NCBI GenBank assembly: GCA_018713145.1
Contig: DVFP01000027.1
Span: 86,161-150,160, forward strand
Length of the DNA: 64,000 nt
Origin: Candidatus Scybalocola faecavium
GTDB taxonomy: Bacteria > Bacillota > Clostridia > Lachnospirales > Lachnospiraceae
Direction of reading: 5' to 3'
Part shown: positions 1 to 8,852 of the stretch, piece after piece
How the letters are laid out: each line of letters starts with the position of its first letter
Position numbering within the stretch: position 1 is the first letter of the stretch
Notes under the pieces: generated by a model
Seen by the model: the letters and a program-made list of their open reading frames with translations, nothing else
What the model was told of the DNA's origin: nothing
Databases searched by the model: none
Position numbers and translations under genes: made by a program

Positions 1-51
1 AATATTTTTTAAGCCCTGCTTTATGCAGTAAAAAAAGTTACTAATCCTCAT
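1..51 (-). CDS. ftsX: FtsX, N-terminal fragment (runs off window)
   Basis: An ATG at 51-49 opens a frame that stays open to the window edge and encodes 17 residues beginning MRISNFFYCIKQG, the usual amphipathic opening of clostridial FtsX. It overlaps the last 11 bases of ftsE, so the two are translationally coupled. FtsX is the four-helix membrane partner of FtsE and in Gram-positive bacteria links ATP hydrolysis to peptidoglycan hydrolases at the septum or side wall. Only the start is visible, so identity rests on the short N-terminus and on its position directly after ftsE. Confidence 0.8.
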   Translation of the reverse strand, partial: MRISNFFYCIKQGLKNI

Positions 52-724
52 AATATCCACCTTTTTGCTCATCACTGATAATGACGCCATTACTCAGTGT
101 GATCACCCGTTTCTGCATTTGTTCCACAATATCCTTGTTATGGGTAACAACAACCACTGTTGTTCCACGGAGATTGATCTCTTCAAGAAGCTTCATAATC
201 TCCCAGGCATTTTTCGGATCCAGGTTTCCTGTAGGCTCATCTGCCAGGAGCACCGGCGGATTATTGGCAAGAGCCCGGGCAAGAGCCACCCGCTGCTGCT
301 CACCACCGGACAGCTCATTGGGATAAGCCTTAGCTTTATCCGACAGTCCCACCAGACTTAACAGTCCGGGCACACTGGCTTTGATCTGCTTGGAAGACTT
401 TCCTACCACCCGCTGTGCAAAGGCAATATTCTCATAAACTGTCCGGTCCTTCAAAAGCCGGAAGTCCTGAAAGACCACGCCGATTCCCCGGCGCATTTTA
501 GGGATCTTGCGCCGGCGCAGGCGTCCGATGTTTTTATTATTCATATAAATCGTGCCGGATGTTGGCTCCAGCTCTTTTAATAACAGCTTAAATAATGTCG
601 TTTTTCCGGAACCGCTGCTGCCTACAATAAACACAAATTCACCTTTTTTGATCTTCATGCTTATTCCGTTAAGTGCAGAAACGCCGGTGGAATAAGTCTT
701 ATAGACATTATCCAAAGCAATCAT
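41..724 (-). CDS. ftsE: Cell-division ABC ATPase FtsE
   Basis: This 227-residue ATPase powers FtsX and so controls cell-wall hydrolases during growth and division. Visible motifs are Walker A GSSGSGKT (residues 35-42), the signature LSGGEQQR near residue 138, Walker [13 protein letters not shown] and the switch histidine in VVVTHN. Length is normal for FtsE (220-230). The start has a strong AAGGAGG site. The CdaR-type regulator gene ends 12 bases upstream and ftsX begins inside the ftsE end, so the three genes probably share one transcript from the promoter near 2.0 kb. Other MacB/LolD-type ATPases look similar, but the adjacent ftsX start settles the call. Confidence 0.95.
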   Translation of the reverse strand: MIALDNVYKTYSTGVSALNGISMKIKKGEFVFIVGSSGSGKTTLFKLLLKELEPTSGTIYMNNKNIGRLRRRKIPKMRRGIGVVFQDFRLLKDRTVYENIAFAQRVVGKSSKQIKASVPGLLSLVGLSDKAKAYPNELSGGEQQRVALARALANNPPVLLADEPTGNLDPKNAWEIMKLLEEINLRGTTVVVVTHNKDIVEQMQKRVITLSNGVIISDEQKGGYYED

Positions 725-736
725 AAAGAATCCTCC

Positions 737-1825
737 TTAATATTCAAATGTCTCCATATATTTCATATACTTGACTACCATGAGAGCGATTTTAAAGGTA
801 ATCGCATCCTCAAATACCCTCAGATCAAGCCCGGTGCTTTTCTGGAGCTTGTCCAGACGATACACCAAAGTATTTCTGTGGATATAAAGCTGACGGCTTG
901 TCTCGGAAACATTCAGGCTGTTTTCAAAAAATTTATTAATGGTTGTTAATGTTTCTTCATCGAAATCGTCCGGTGATTTTCCGTCAAAGATTTCTTTAAT
1001 AAACATTTTACACAGAGGGATGGGCAGCTGATAGATCAAACGGCCAATACCTAAGTTACTGTAAGCCACTACGCTGCGTTCACTGTAAAAGATTTTTCCC
1101 ACATCCAGCGCCATCTTAGCCTCTTTATAAGAACGGGAAACATCCTTGATCTCTGTGACGATCGTACCAAGAGCCACCCGCACATCCGGCATGTTTTCCC
1201 CGGCCAGCATATCTTTCAGTCCTTTAGCAGACTTACATAATTCCTCATACCCTTCCGTGGCAGCTACCTCTTTTACAAGAATCACGCTTTTTTCATCCAC
1301 TGCTGTAATGAAATCTTTAGTCTTGCTGGAATAAATGGATCTTACGATCTCCAGAGCATTCAGTTCCCGGTCGCTGTTAGTCTCAATAATAAATACGATT
1401 CTGCGCACATCGGTGTCAATATGCAGCTTTTTGGAACGATTGTAAATGTCCACAAGGAGCAAGTTATCCAGCAAAAGATTTTTAATGAAATTATCCTTGT
1501 CAAAACGCTCCTTATAAGCTACAAGAAGATTTTGAGTCTGGAAGGAAGCAATCTTGCCTACCATATAAACATCCTCGCTGTCACCTTTTGCCAGGATCAC
1601 AAATTCCAGCTGATGTTCATCAAAGACTTTGAAAAACTGTACGCCTTGAAGTACCTGGCTGTCTGCCGGAGAACTTACAAAATCCAGCACAGCCTTGGAA
1701 TACTGTTCTGCATTATCAAAAGTAGACGCTAAAGCATTTCCTTCTGTATCCATAACACACAGATCAACTCGTGTAATTGTCTTCAAACCTTCCATTGTGC
1801 TTTGAAGAATCTGATTTGATATCAT
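737..1825 (-). CDS. CdaR/PucR-type transcriptional regulator
   Basis: A 362-residue cytoplasmic protein. The C-terminus (about 310-355) holds the PucR-type helix-turn-helix (ETSRQLYIHRNTLVYRLDKL), followed by a helical tail. The central part (about 130-290) resembles the GGDEF-like sensory domain of CdaR/PucR regulators, and the N-terminus may be a ligand-sensing domain. Relatives control sugar-diacid, purine or amino-acid catabolism. Here the gene lies 12 bases upstream of ftsE, so its target is not evident and it may act on its own operon. The start has an AGGGGAG site. The family is clear and the ligand is unknown. Confidence 0.8.
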   Translation of the reverse strand: MISNQILQSTMEGLKTITRVDLCVMDTEGNALASTFDNAEQYSKAVLDFVSSPADSQVLQGVQFFKVFDEHQLEFVILAKGDSEDVYMVGKIASFQTQNLLVAYKERFDKDNFIKNLLLDNLLLVDIYNRSKKLHIDTDVRRIVFIIETNSDRELNALEIVRSIYSSKTKDFITAVDEKSVILVKEVAATEGYEELCKSAKGLKDMLAGENMPDVRVALGTIVTEIKDVSRSYKEAKMALDVGKIFYSERSVVAYSNLGIGRLIYQLPIPLCKMFIKEIFDGKSPDDFDEETLTTINKFFENSLNVSETSRQLYIHRNTLVYRLDKLQKSTGLDLRVFEDAITFKIALMVVKYMKYMETFEY

Positions 1826-1993
1826 ATTTTTTCTCCCCTATTCTAAAGTTTTTTGTACCGACCCCAAGTCCAAAATGAGCCTTAAACCTTCAAGGCTACA
1901 TTCTAAATATATATTAATGCAATAACGACAAAAAATAAAGAGGAATTTCTATTTTTTTTCATGGAACGGTTGAAATCTTTACATTTATGTTAC

Positions 1994-2022
1994 ATAATAA
2001 TTGCATTTCTATGATTTGTCAA
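1994..2022 (-). promoter_or_regulatory. SigA promoter for the regulator-ftsE-ftsX operon
   Basis: On the minus strand TTGACA (2022-2017), a 17-base spacer and TATTAT (1999-1994) form a near-consensus promoter. The predicted leader of about 160 nt contains a small inverted repeat (AGCCTT/AAGGCT, near 1878-1898). The rest of the 1826-2209 gap is AT-rich, with no other element recognised. Confidence 0.8.
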
Positions 2023-2209
2023 GATGTTCCCCTTGATTTTGTATAATTTAATTGTTAAAAACTTGTGAATTATGCCCACAGCAGGGAAAACGGGAAGATT
2101 TTGTCCTGAAATTTCCGTTCTTAATGGATTGTGAAAAGGAATTTTTCATGCTAGACTGTTTTTTGCAGGCGGGCAGGGCCTGAAATAAAAACAGGAGATG
2201 TAAAATACT

Positions 2210-2959
2210 ATGACAGATGATAGAAAGACCGTACTGATCACCGGTTCCGGCCGGGGAATCGGCAGGGCAGCTGCTCTTTATTTTGCCAAACATAACACTC
2301 AGCCATGGAATGTTGTCATTAACAGCTGCCATAACAAAACTCAGCTTGAAGAGACGGCTCATGAAATTTCTTCAATCCCGGGAGCTAACTGTCTGGCCAT
2401 TGCCGCAGATGTGGGAGACTATTCCCAATGTAGCCGGATGTTTCATGAGATCCGCCAAAGCTATGGCTCTGTAGACGTTCTTATTAATAATGCCGGTGTG
2501 GCTCATATCGGACTGTTTACGGATATGGAGCCTGAGCAATGGCAGGAAATGCTTCGCACAAATCTCCTGTCCGTTTTAAACTGCTGCCATCTGGCTGTGC
2601 CGGACATGGTTCGGAAAAAATCCGGGAAGATTCTTAACATTTCTTCGGTCTGGGGAAATGCCGGCGCATCCTGTGAGGCTGTTTATTCCGCCTCTAAGGG
2701 CGGGATCAATGCATTTACAAAAGCCCTGGCCAAAGAGCTGGCCCCCAGTCACATTCAGGTTAATGCCATCGCCTGCGGCATGATCGATACAGAGATGAAC
2801 CGATGCCTGTCTCCGGAAGATTACCAGGCTATTATTGATGAAATCCCCGCCTGCCGCATGGGTACCCCGGAGGAGGTCGCTGCCCTGGCCTACGATCTGG
2901 CTACAGGACATGACTATCTGACCGGACAGATCATCACCCTGGATGGGGGATGGATTTAA
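2210..2959 (+). CDS. Short-chain dehydrogenase/reductase (FabG-like)
   Basis: A classical SDR of 249 residues. The NAD(P) motif TGSGRGIG is at 11-18, NNAG at 93-96, a catalytic serine near 145 and YSASK with Tyr159/Lys163. It ends in the usual ITLDGGWI. FabG-like proteins reduce 3-oxoacyl-ACP or diverse ketones and alcohols. The gene stands alone, not in a fatty-acid cluster, so the substrate cannot be inferred. A GGAGA site lies about 12 bases upstream of the ATG. A strong terminator follows at once, so the gene looks monocistronic. Confidence 0.85.
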   Translation: MTDDRKTVLITGSGRGIGRAAALYFAKHNTQPWNVVINSCHNKTQLEETAHEISSIPGANCLAIAADVGDYSQCSRMFHEIRQSYGSVDVLINNAGVAHIGLFTDMEPEQWQEMLRTNLLSVLNCCHLAVPDMVRKKSGKILNISSVWGNAGASCEAVYSASKGGINAFTKALAKELAPSHIQVNAIACGMIDTEMNRCLSPEDYQAIIDEIPACRMGTPEEVAALAYDLATGHDYLTGQIITLDGGWI

Positions 2960-2961
2960 AA

Positions 2962-2998
2962 AAGGCCGGCCGGCCGTTTTCCGGCCGCCGGTCTTTTA
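2962..2998 (+). terminator. Terminator after the SDR gene
   Basis: A GC-rich stem (2964-2976 with 2982-2993, one bulge) with a TTTT loop is followed by CTTTTAT and starts three bases after the stop codon. It lies just ahead of the first copy of repeat family A. Confidence 0.85.
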
Positions 2999-3000
2999 TA

Positions 3001-3055
3001 CTGTGAGCACTTAGCGAAGCCAAGCCGTCAGGCACAGGCTAAGGTTAGTGCGAAC
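3001..3055 (+). repeat. Interspersed repeat family A, copy 1
   Basis: Three conserved blocks at fixed spacing: CTGTGAGCACTT (3001-3012), 14 bases, GTCAGGC (3027-3033), 11 bases, then TTAGTGCGAAC (3045-3055). The same blocks with the same spacings recur on the minus strand at 9777-9723. Both copies follow directly after a strong GC hairpin. Confidence 0.7.
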
Positions 3056-3057
3056 GT

Positions 3058-3116
3058 ACATCGCGAACCTTAACTCGGCGGTCGCTTTGCTCCCGCCGAG
3101 TTTAGTTAAGCGATGT
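3058..3116. repeat. Large hairpin between convergent genes
   Basis: Outer arms ACATCGC/GCGATGT and an inner 10-bp arm AACTCGGCGG/CCGCCGAGTT give a stable hairpin of about 60 nt, 20 bases downstream of the UroD-like gene's stop. It could end minus-strand transcription, although no U-tract is present. Confidence 0.5.
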
Positions 3117-3136
3117 TACCCCTCAACTCAAAGGGC

Positions 3137-4099
3137 TTATTTTTTATATTTTCCGTACTTTGTCCCTTCATCGTCAATAATGTCATCCACACCGGCAACG
3201 GTGGAAAACATCACTGCGGAGCTGCAAAGGAGCCCGCCGTTTTTTCCAAGGACATCAATACACCGGCGGACCTCAGCCCGTATATCCTCTTCTGTGGCTC
3301 CCGGACGGTCTGTTACCTGAGGATCCACGCCTCCGGCAAAGACAAGCTGATCCCCATATTGGGCCTTGATTTTTTCCAGATCATTCACCGGAGATACAGA
3401 ATGCCAGGATTCCACTCCGATTTCTACCAGATCACCAATGATCGGCTCAATATAGCCGCAGGAATGATGCATATAATGCATGCCTAAATTCCGGCACGCC
3501 TCTGCCATGCGCCGTTCCGGTTCCTTAAAGATTTCCCGCCACAGATCCGGAGATAAGAACATATTATTCTGATTTCCCCAGTCGTCATGCATCATCATAA
3601 AATCCGCGTCCATATATTTTTTAACATAATACATCTGATCGATCCGATAATCTGCATAGGCATTGACAAAATCAATATAATCTTCCGTATCATACAGGGC
3701 AACCAGGCCATTTTCAAATCCCATAATGGCATTGATCTTTTCAAAGGCTCCCATATTGCCTACAATATACCCCATTTTCGTGTCTTTGTCCGCCCACATG
3801 GCCTTTGTCCGTCCGGCGATCATTTCCCAATTCAGATCTTTCATTTTAGGAAATGTAATATAATCTTTCCATTGAGTAATGTCATCAAACATGGAAAATC
3901 CCGGCTGAACATGAGTCATAAACTGAGGATTATCCGGATCCAGTTCCCAGGGAACGCCAAACCAGTCCTTCCCTGATTCAAACAGCGGTCGGTCATTTAC
4001 CTCCGGCAGGATCAGCATCTGGGATGCCTTATTAATCATAGGTACCCATTCCGGCAGCTTATGGTCCCACACCAGCTGCATATTTTCTCTTTCTGTCAT
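3137..4099 (-). CDS. Uroporphyrinogen decarboxylase/MtaA-family protein
   Basis: A 320-residue protein of the UroD superfamily. Its zinc motif is that of the MtaA/CmuA methyltransferase branch: His212-Ser-Cys214 and a distant Cys292, the residues that bind zinc and activate a thiol in cobalamin-dependent methyl transfer. True uroporphyrinogen decarboxylases lack this motif, and no haem genes are nearby. In gut acetogens such proteins often serve O-demethylation or methyl transfer, but no corrinoid protein gene is adjacent, so substrate and partner are unknown. The start at 4099 is chosen over 4135 because GGGGAG lies eight bases upstream. The upstream LysR gene and operator-like palindromes suggest inducible control. 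Confidence 0.75.
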   Translation of the reverse strand: MTERENMQLVWDHKLPEWVPMINKASQMLILPEVNDRPLFESGKDWFGVPWELDPDNPQFMTHVQPGFSMFDDITQWKDYITFPKMKDLNWEMIAGRTKAMWADKDTKMGYIVGNMGAFEKINAIMGFENGLVALYDTEDYIDFVNAYADYRIDQMYYVKKYMDADFMMMHDDWGNQNNMFLSPDLWREIFKEPERRMAEACRNLGMHYMHHSCGYIEPIIGDLVEIGVESWHSVSPVNDLEKIKAQYGDQLVFAGGVDPQVTDRPGATEEDIRAEVRRCIDVLGKNGGLLCSSAVMFSTVAGVDDIIDDEGTKYGKYKK

Positions 4100-4117
4100 T
4101 GTCTGTCTCCCCTTTCT

Positions 4118-4200
4118 ATAGTAAAAGTGTAGCACATGACTCCCAGGTTGATAATCAGAAAAAAAGTGCCTATTATCAACCTGAAATTGATAATAGGCAC
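4118..4200 (-). promoter_or_regulatory. LysR-gene terminator and presumed LysR operator/promoter
   Basis: GTGCCTATTATCAA (4166-4179) pairs perfectly with TTGATAATAGGCAC (4187-4200). On the minus strand this hairpin is followed by seven T, so it can terminate the LysR gene, which stops at 4205. The inner arm CAGGTTGATAAT (4183-4172) can instead pair with ATTATCAACCTG (4156-4145). Downstream is a -10 TACTAT (4123-4118) without a good -35, typical of activator-dependent promoters. The two half-palindromes would fall near -34/-45 and -61/-72, the positions LysR-type activators use. Confidence 0.6.
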
Positions 4201-4204
4201 CTTT

Positions 4205-5098
4205 TCACATTTTTAAAGGGATGATCCCTTCCTGGGCAATCGTCTCCAAAACAGAAAAAAGATCGGTAAACGGACTGCTTTCAGGATACATGGCAACCAG
4301 AGAAAAATCAAACCTGTATTCCTCCGGAAGATCAAAATATTTATACCGGTCCCACCCCATAGACTCAAACATCCGGGGAAATACCCCATAATGCCGGTCG
4401 TTTTCCAAATTGGCAAGCAAAGAACTGAAATTAGGCGCATAATGCCGTCCCCGGCTTTTTACATTTCGGTAAAAGCTGTCCGGCTCCAGCTCCTTTTTCC
4501 TCTCTAAAAGCAAAATGGGATACTCCGCCATATCCCGGGCAGTCACCTGATCCTTTACCACCCAGGGATGATATAAAGACACGATGATCTGAGCCGGAAT
4601 CGTAAGGAAAGGCACCACATGCATCCCGGGCCAATGCTCAAACTGATGGATATTGGTCAGCAGCAGATCCGCCCGTCCTTTTAAAAGCCAGTCATTCACC
4701 TGGTCAATCTCACCGCCGATCAGCTCCACCTTAAGATCCGGTTTATCGGCCTGGAGATACTGGACCAGGGGATGAACTACCTGCTTTTTTGAAATTGCCT
4801 GAAAAAAAGCGATGCGCAGGGTATGGGAAACCTGGGATTGATACTGACTTACAGCCATACAGGCCTGCTCATACTGACGCTGGACAAGACCAAACTGTTC
4901 CTGAACAAAGCGTCCAAAGGGCGTAAGCTCCACCCTGCGGGTCGTGCGCAAGAACAAACGTCCGCCCAGTTCTTCCTCAAGCTGGGCAATCTGCTTGTTT
5001 AATGCCTGGGGCGATATATACAACTCCTGGGCTGCCCTAGTAAAATTCAAGACAGAAGCTGCCTTTAAAAAATATTGTATCTTATGAAAATCCGGCAC
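4205..5098 (-). CDS. LysR-family transcriptional regulator
   Basis: 297 residues with the LysR winged helix-turn-helix at about 3-62 ([20 protein letters not shown]) and a periplasmic-binding-protein-like effector domain from about 90. The GTG start at 5098 follows an AGGAGG site nine bases away. The next gene on the same strand is the UroD/MtaA-like protein, separated by palindromes placed as LysR operators, so it is probably this regulator's target. Effector unknown. Confidence 0.9.
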   Translation of the reverse strand: MPDFHKIQYFLKAASVLNFTRAAQELYISPQALNKQIAQLEEELGGRLFLRTTRRVELTPFGRFVQEQFGLVQRQYEQACMAVSQYQSQVSHTLRIAFFQAISKKQVVHPLVQYLQADKPDLKVELIGGEIDQVNDWLLKGRADLLLTNIHQFEHWPGMHVVPFLTIPAQIIVSLYHPWVVKDQVTARDMAEYPILLLERKKELEPDSFYRNVKSRGRHYAPNFSSLLANLENDRHYGVFPRMFESMGWDRYKYFDLPEEYRFDFSLVAMYPESSPFTDLFSVLETIAQEGIIPLKM

Positions 5099-5141
5099 CC
5101 CCAGATCCCTCCTGCCTGCACTTTGCTTTCAGCCTGTCTCA

Positions 5142-5804
5142 TCACATGACCATCTTCTCCAGCCGGTCAACTCTGCCCTCCAAAGCCTCATGTCGCGTTA
5201 AAAGCATGTCAAAATTATTACGCTCCAGCCGGTCTACCGCATACGCTTCATTAAGTATCCTGAGATTCTCCATGATCATCTCAAACCTTTTATTCGTCCG
5301 GCGTTCAATCTCATCCAAAAGAAATACAGTACGATGTTCGATCTTGTCGTCCATTTCTTTCATCACCTGATCCATAGCCGCGAAACGTTGATCCATCTCT
5401 TCAAAACGTTGATCCATGGCATCCAGACGAGCTTCAATAGCCTCAAAGCGGCGGTCCATCTCCTCAAAGCGTTGATCCATAGCATCCAGGCGAGCCTCGA
5501 TGGCCTCAAAGCGGCGATCCATAGCATCCAGGCGGGCTTCAATAGCCTCAAAACGGCGGTCTATCTCCTCAAAACGACGATCCATGGCATCCAGACGAGC
5601 TTCAATAGCCTCAAAACGGCGGTCCATCTCCTCCAGGCGGGCTTCGATAGCCTCAAAGCGGCGATCCATAGCATCCAGGCGGGCCTCGATGGCCTCAAAG
5701 CGGCGGTCTATCCCATCCATGCGCTGATCCATCTTCTCCAGAATAGAATCCTGAGTTTGCTTCAGCAAGGCGCCAATGGCCAGCAAATCATTTTGATCCA
5801 GCAT
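5142..5804 (-). CDS. Heptad-repeat coiled-coil protein
   Basis: A 220-residue, highly charged protein without signal peptide or membrane segment. Residues 25-157 are 19 uninterrupted heptads, mostly alternating MDRRFEA and IEARLDA with hydrophobic residues at a and d, so the protein must form a long coiled coil. The flanks (1-24 and 158-220) are also helical. The 5819 start is rejected because GGGAGG overlaps it and sits correctly for the ATG at 5804. No catalytic motif is seen. It could be a scaffold, a tether or a phage/tail-like fibre component, and the role is unknown. Confidence 0.75.
   Translation of the reverse strand: MLDQNDLLAIGALLKQTQDSILEKMDQRMDGIDRRFEAIEARLDAMDRRFEAIEARLEEMDRRFEAIEARLDAMDRRFEEIDRRFEAIEARLDAMDRRFEAIEARLDAMDQRFEEMDRRFEAIEARLDAMDQRFEEMDQRFAAMDQVMKEMDDKIEHRTVFLLDEIERRTNKRFEMIMENLRILNEAYAVDRLERNNFDMLLTRHEALEGRVDRLEKMVM
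5334..5732 (-). repeat. 21/42-bp tandem repeats inside the coiled-coil gene
   Basis: The 19 heptads are encoded by near-identical 21-bp and 42-bp units, with long exact stretches between units. Such an array can gain or lose whole heptads by slippage or recombination without shifting frame. Confidence 0.85.
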
Positions 5805-6056
5805 AATTTCACCTCCCATCCATTAAATACAAGCATGCCGCCTATAGCGGCTGTTTTATGTAACACCCTGTTCTATTCCGAAGTATGGCAGGTTCTGCCT
5901 GAGCTTCAGTTTTTATCTTATGTAAACTTTTGAAAGCCAAACACTTACTCTCAAAATACAGCGATCCCATTAAAAAGGATCGGCTAACTCTATTATGCCC
6001 TATTTTCATACCATAAACAATAGGGAAAATTTATTTTTCATCGACAGCTTTCGAGC

Positions 6057-6086
6057 TACTGTTCACTGGCAAGCCAGTAAACAGTA
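6057..6086. repeat. Interspersed palindrome family B, copy 1
   Basis: A 30-bp near-perfect palindrome: TACTGTTCACTGGC, AA, then GCCAGTAAACAGTA, with one mismatched pair. The second copy at 17523-17552 differs at only a few positions. Both are accompanied by a hairpin with the arm CGGAAAC/GTTTCCG. Confidence 0.75.
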
Positions 6087-6093
6087 ACGCTTT

Positions 6094-6152
6094 CGACATA
6101 TCTCACGATTTACGCCGGAAACAAACCTATGTTTCCGGCGTAAATCATGTCG
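6094..6152. terminator. Strong hairpin downstream of ABC permease
   Basis: GATTTACGCCGGAAAC (6107-6122) pairs perfectly with 6131-6146 around an 8-nt loop, extended by CGACAT/ATGTCG. It lies about 30 bases after the permease stop. No U-tract follows, so it may be a processing or stability element rather than a true terminator. Confidence 0.5.
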
Positions 6153-6179
6153 CTGACTTCAAAATATTCCCTGTAAAAT

Positions 6180-8852
6180 CTACTCGGTCCTTAACCCGTC
6201 CAAAATATTTTCACGGCGGATCTTGCTGAAAGAGTAGGCCATGGCAACGGCAACCACACCCATAAGGACAAGGATAGCCGCAAGATAATAGGGCCATGGA
6301 AGGAAAAATGGGAAATCAAAAGTTCCCCGCATCATTTCATATTCCATAAAAATCAGCAGGACGCTTAAAGGTATGCCATAGATCAGTGTTTTAATCCCGT
6401 AAAACAGACTTTCAAAAACAAGCATCCGGTGGAAGGCTCCCGGATCCATACCCACAGATTTTAACATGGCAAATTCCCTGCGGCGCAGATCAATACTGGT
6501 GGATATAGTATTAATAATATTGGCCGTACAGATCAGCGTCATCAGGGCAATAAATCCGTAACAAAATACCTGCATCACTAAAAGCATGGAGCGGTCGCTT
6601 TGATCATTTTCCCATACAGAATAATAATCAATAAACTTTCCCCGGTTGTTTTCCACCAGATCAGAAACATCCGCCGTCAAGGCTCCCGGATCCGATGATG
6701 TTAAATATATATAGCCCATATTGCTTCCGCTGATATAGTAATCTTCCCGGTCCATAAACTCCTGTGCCTGAGACATAAGCCGGGTCACATAAGTGTCCAA
6801 AGTAATGGCATACAGGTTCATAAAGGGATAAAAACGGGTGGAAATCCCCATGGGCAGCTGATCCTGATTTGTCACTGCCTGTACAGACATATCTGCATAA
6901 TCTTCCACAACATATCGGTTGCCATCCACATCATAGACATACAGATTCATAGAGTAGCTGTCCCCAGGCGCCACATTGGCTGTAGTCATATCCGCCCACT
7001 GATAGCTTCCGGTCACAACATTATACCGATTTACAAAAATGACGGGAATCTGCCCCTCATCCGCCGGAGCATTAAAAGCATCCATCACAGAATCATCCAG
7101 ACCTGCAGACTGAATGTATTTTTCCAGAAGTTCCCGGGGCATACCAATATACTCGACGCCATATTCATCCCAAGCAGCCCCTTGGGTTACCTGCCGGTAA
7201 TCGGAAGTGATCACCTGCTGACTGTCTGTCTCTGAAAAATTCAAAGACATATGATTTCTCACAATAATATTGTAATCTTCCACACTGTCTAACGATGTGC
7301 ATAATGAAGCTGCCTCTATATTTTCCGGATAAAATGTCACATACACATCATAGGTGCTTGTATCATCTGTAAGGTCCATGGCCCTCTGAATCATGGATGT
7401 ATACCCTGCCAGCCCTAAAAACAACGCAAAGCTTAAAATCAGAGATACAATGGTGATCCTGTAGTTCTTTTTATTTCTTTTCATATTTTTCTGGGCCAGA
7501 TCCCCTTCAAACCGGAACAACAGCCGGGTCAGTCTGGATGTTTTTACCTGACGGCGGGTCAGTTTAATATCCCTGCTGCCGCGGATACTCTCCACCGGGG
7601 TGATCCTGGAGGCTCTCACTGCCGGGATCCAGGCAGAAATAAAAATCGTAAGCCCTGCCAAAAGGACTGCCAGTATCACTGTTACAGGCCGTACAACACA
7701 CCGTATATCCAGATCCGTTGTAAGCATCTTTGAAATAAAAGGGGAAATGATCCTAAAGGTCACTGCCATGCCGCCGATGCCCGCCAAAAGTCCCAGAGGG
7801 ATACTGATACCGCCAATAACCGCGCCCTCGAAAAATACGGACCGGCGTTTTTGCGCCTTTGTAGCGCCCACACTGGAAAGCATCCCCAGCTGCCGGCTCC
7901 GCTCTGACAGGGAAATGGCAAAGGCATTATAAATAAGCAGCACAGAACCTACCACGATCAACAGGATCAAAAACCCGGCAAAGGTGTTAATAAAAGAATT
8001 CATATGATCATTGGGGGTAACGCCGTAATACCGGAGAAGGCCGTCATGCATCTTAAAACTTTCACTGCCGATTCGCTCATTAATGGCTGCGGCTTTTTCA
8101 TAAATATCTCCTGTTACACGATCAAATACTACCCGGGCCGTTAAAGGCAGATCCTGGGGCCACTGGTCCGGATCAAGATAAGTCACTCCGCTGTACCCGG
8201 GAGCCCAGGAATACTCTTCTCCCCGCACATTGGCAAAACCAACAATGGTATACGTTCCTGTCCGCCCATCGGAAACAAAGGTTTCCGGAATCTCTCCATT
8301 GCTCCCATCCACATAGCTCCAGTCCTGGGTTAAGATCTGAGTGTCTCCATCTCCCAGATCCTGTTCCCGGTGTCCAAATTCCAAAGTGATCGTATCGCCA
8401 ATTTCATAAATATCTCCCATATCCGACAAAAGCTGGGCAGAGATGACGATCTCCCCGGGATTTTCAGGCAGACGCCCGGAGGACACGGTCAGACGCATAT
8501 CCTCCATAGCTGCTGCATCGGCGCTTTCCACATATAAATAAGGCTTATCCGGCACATTCACATTTTCTTCAGGCAAAACACAGTACCCCAGCTGTCCCCG
8601 GAGCATTACCCGGGAAACGCCTTCTTCTCCGGCAAGAGCTTCTGCCTGATCTTTGTCAATGCCGGCGTATTCTGCCATCCACGACCCGTAAAGCTGAACC
8701 TCCTGACGCTGTAAAAGATCCATAAACGAAGCAATAGATGTAAGCACGGCAGTGATCATTGCCACAGAAATAATAACCCCTACAATGGTTACAAAGGTAC
8801 GTTTTTTATTCTTTTTCATGTAACGCCATGTTACCCGTGATACAATGTTCAT
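6180..8852 (-). CDS. ABC exporter permease, FtsX-like, two-module
   Basis: An 890-residue membrane protein. A first helix (about 18-42) is followed by a large extracytoplasmic domain, three helices at about 290-425 (FtsX-type domain), a second half starting with a helix near 470, a second external domain and three helices at about 765-880. This duplicated layout is that of MacB-like/BceB-like exporter permeases that expel peptides or antibiotics or move lipoproteins. Its ATG overlaps the ATPase stop by four bases (ATGA), showing translational coupling. The substrate is not evident, and no two-component system lies beside it as with Bce modules. Confidence 0.85.
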   Translation of the reverse strand: MNIVSRVTWRYMKKNKKRTFVTIVGVIISVAMITAVLTSIASFMDLLQRQEVQLYGSWMAEYAGIDKDQAEALAGEEGVSRVMLRGQLGYCVLPEENVNVPDKPYLYVESADAAAMEDMRLTVSSGRLPENPGEIVISAQLLSDMGDIYEIGDTITLEFGHREQDLGDGDTQILTQDWSYVDGSNGEIPETFVSDGRTGTYTIVGFANVRGEEYSWAPGYSGVTYLDPDQWPQDLPLTARVVFDRVTGDIYEKAAAINERIGSESFKMHDGLLRYYGVTPNDHMNSFINTFAGFLILLIVVGSVLLIYNAFAISLSERSRQLGMLSSVGATKAQKRRSVFFEGAVIGGISIPLGLLAGIGGMAVTFRIISPFISKMLTTDLDIRCVVRPVTVILAVLLAGLTIFISAWIPAVRASRITPVESIRGSRDIKLTRRQVKTSRLTRLLFRFEGDLAQKNMKRNKKNYRITIVSLILSFALFLGLAGYTSMIQRAMDLTDDTSTYDVYVTFYPENIEAASLCTSLDSVEDYNIIVRNHMSLNFSETDSQQVITSDYRQVTQGAAWDEYGVEYIGMPRELLEKYIQSAGLDDSVMDAFNAPADEGQIPVIFVNRYNVVTGSYQWADMTTANVAPGDSYSMNLYVYDVDGNRYVVEDYADMSVQAVTNQDQLPMGISTRFYPFMNLYAITLDTYVTRLMSQAQEFMDREDYYISGSNMGYIYLTSSDPGALTADVSDLVENNRGKFIDYYSVWENDQSDRSMLLVMQVFCYGFIALMTLICTANIINTISTSIDLRRREFAMLKSVGMDPGAFHRMLVFESLFYGIKTLIYGIPLSVLLIFMEYEMMRGTFDFPFFLPWPYYLAAILVLMGVVAVAMAYSFSKIRRENILDGLRTE

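Larger units (their letters stand above)
5805..6179. other. Intergenic 375 bp with several hairpins
   Basis: No gene is seen. It contains GCCGC/GCGGC near 5835, CCCTATT/AATAGGG (5998-6004 with 6019-6025), repeat family B (6057-6086) and a strong hairpin (6094-6152). No convincing promoter for the coiled-coil gene was found. Confidence 0.6.

Noticed and set aside
5334..5933. Plus-strand frame with repeats like IHSIQ and FNSLK
   Set aside because: Mirror translation of the heptad-repeat coiled-coil gene on the minus strand. No start site.
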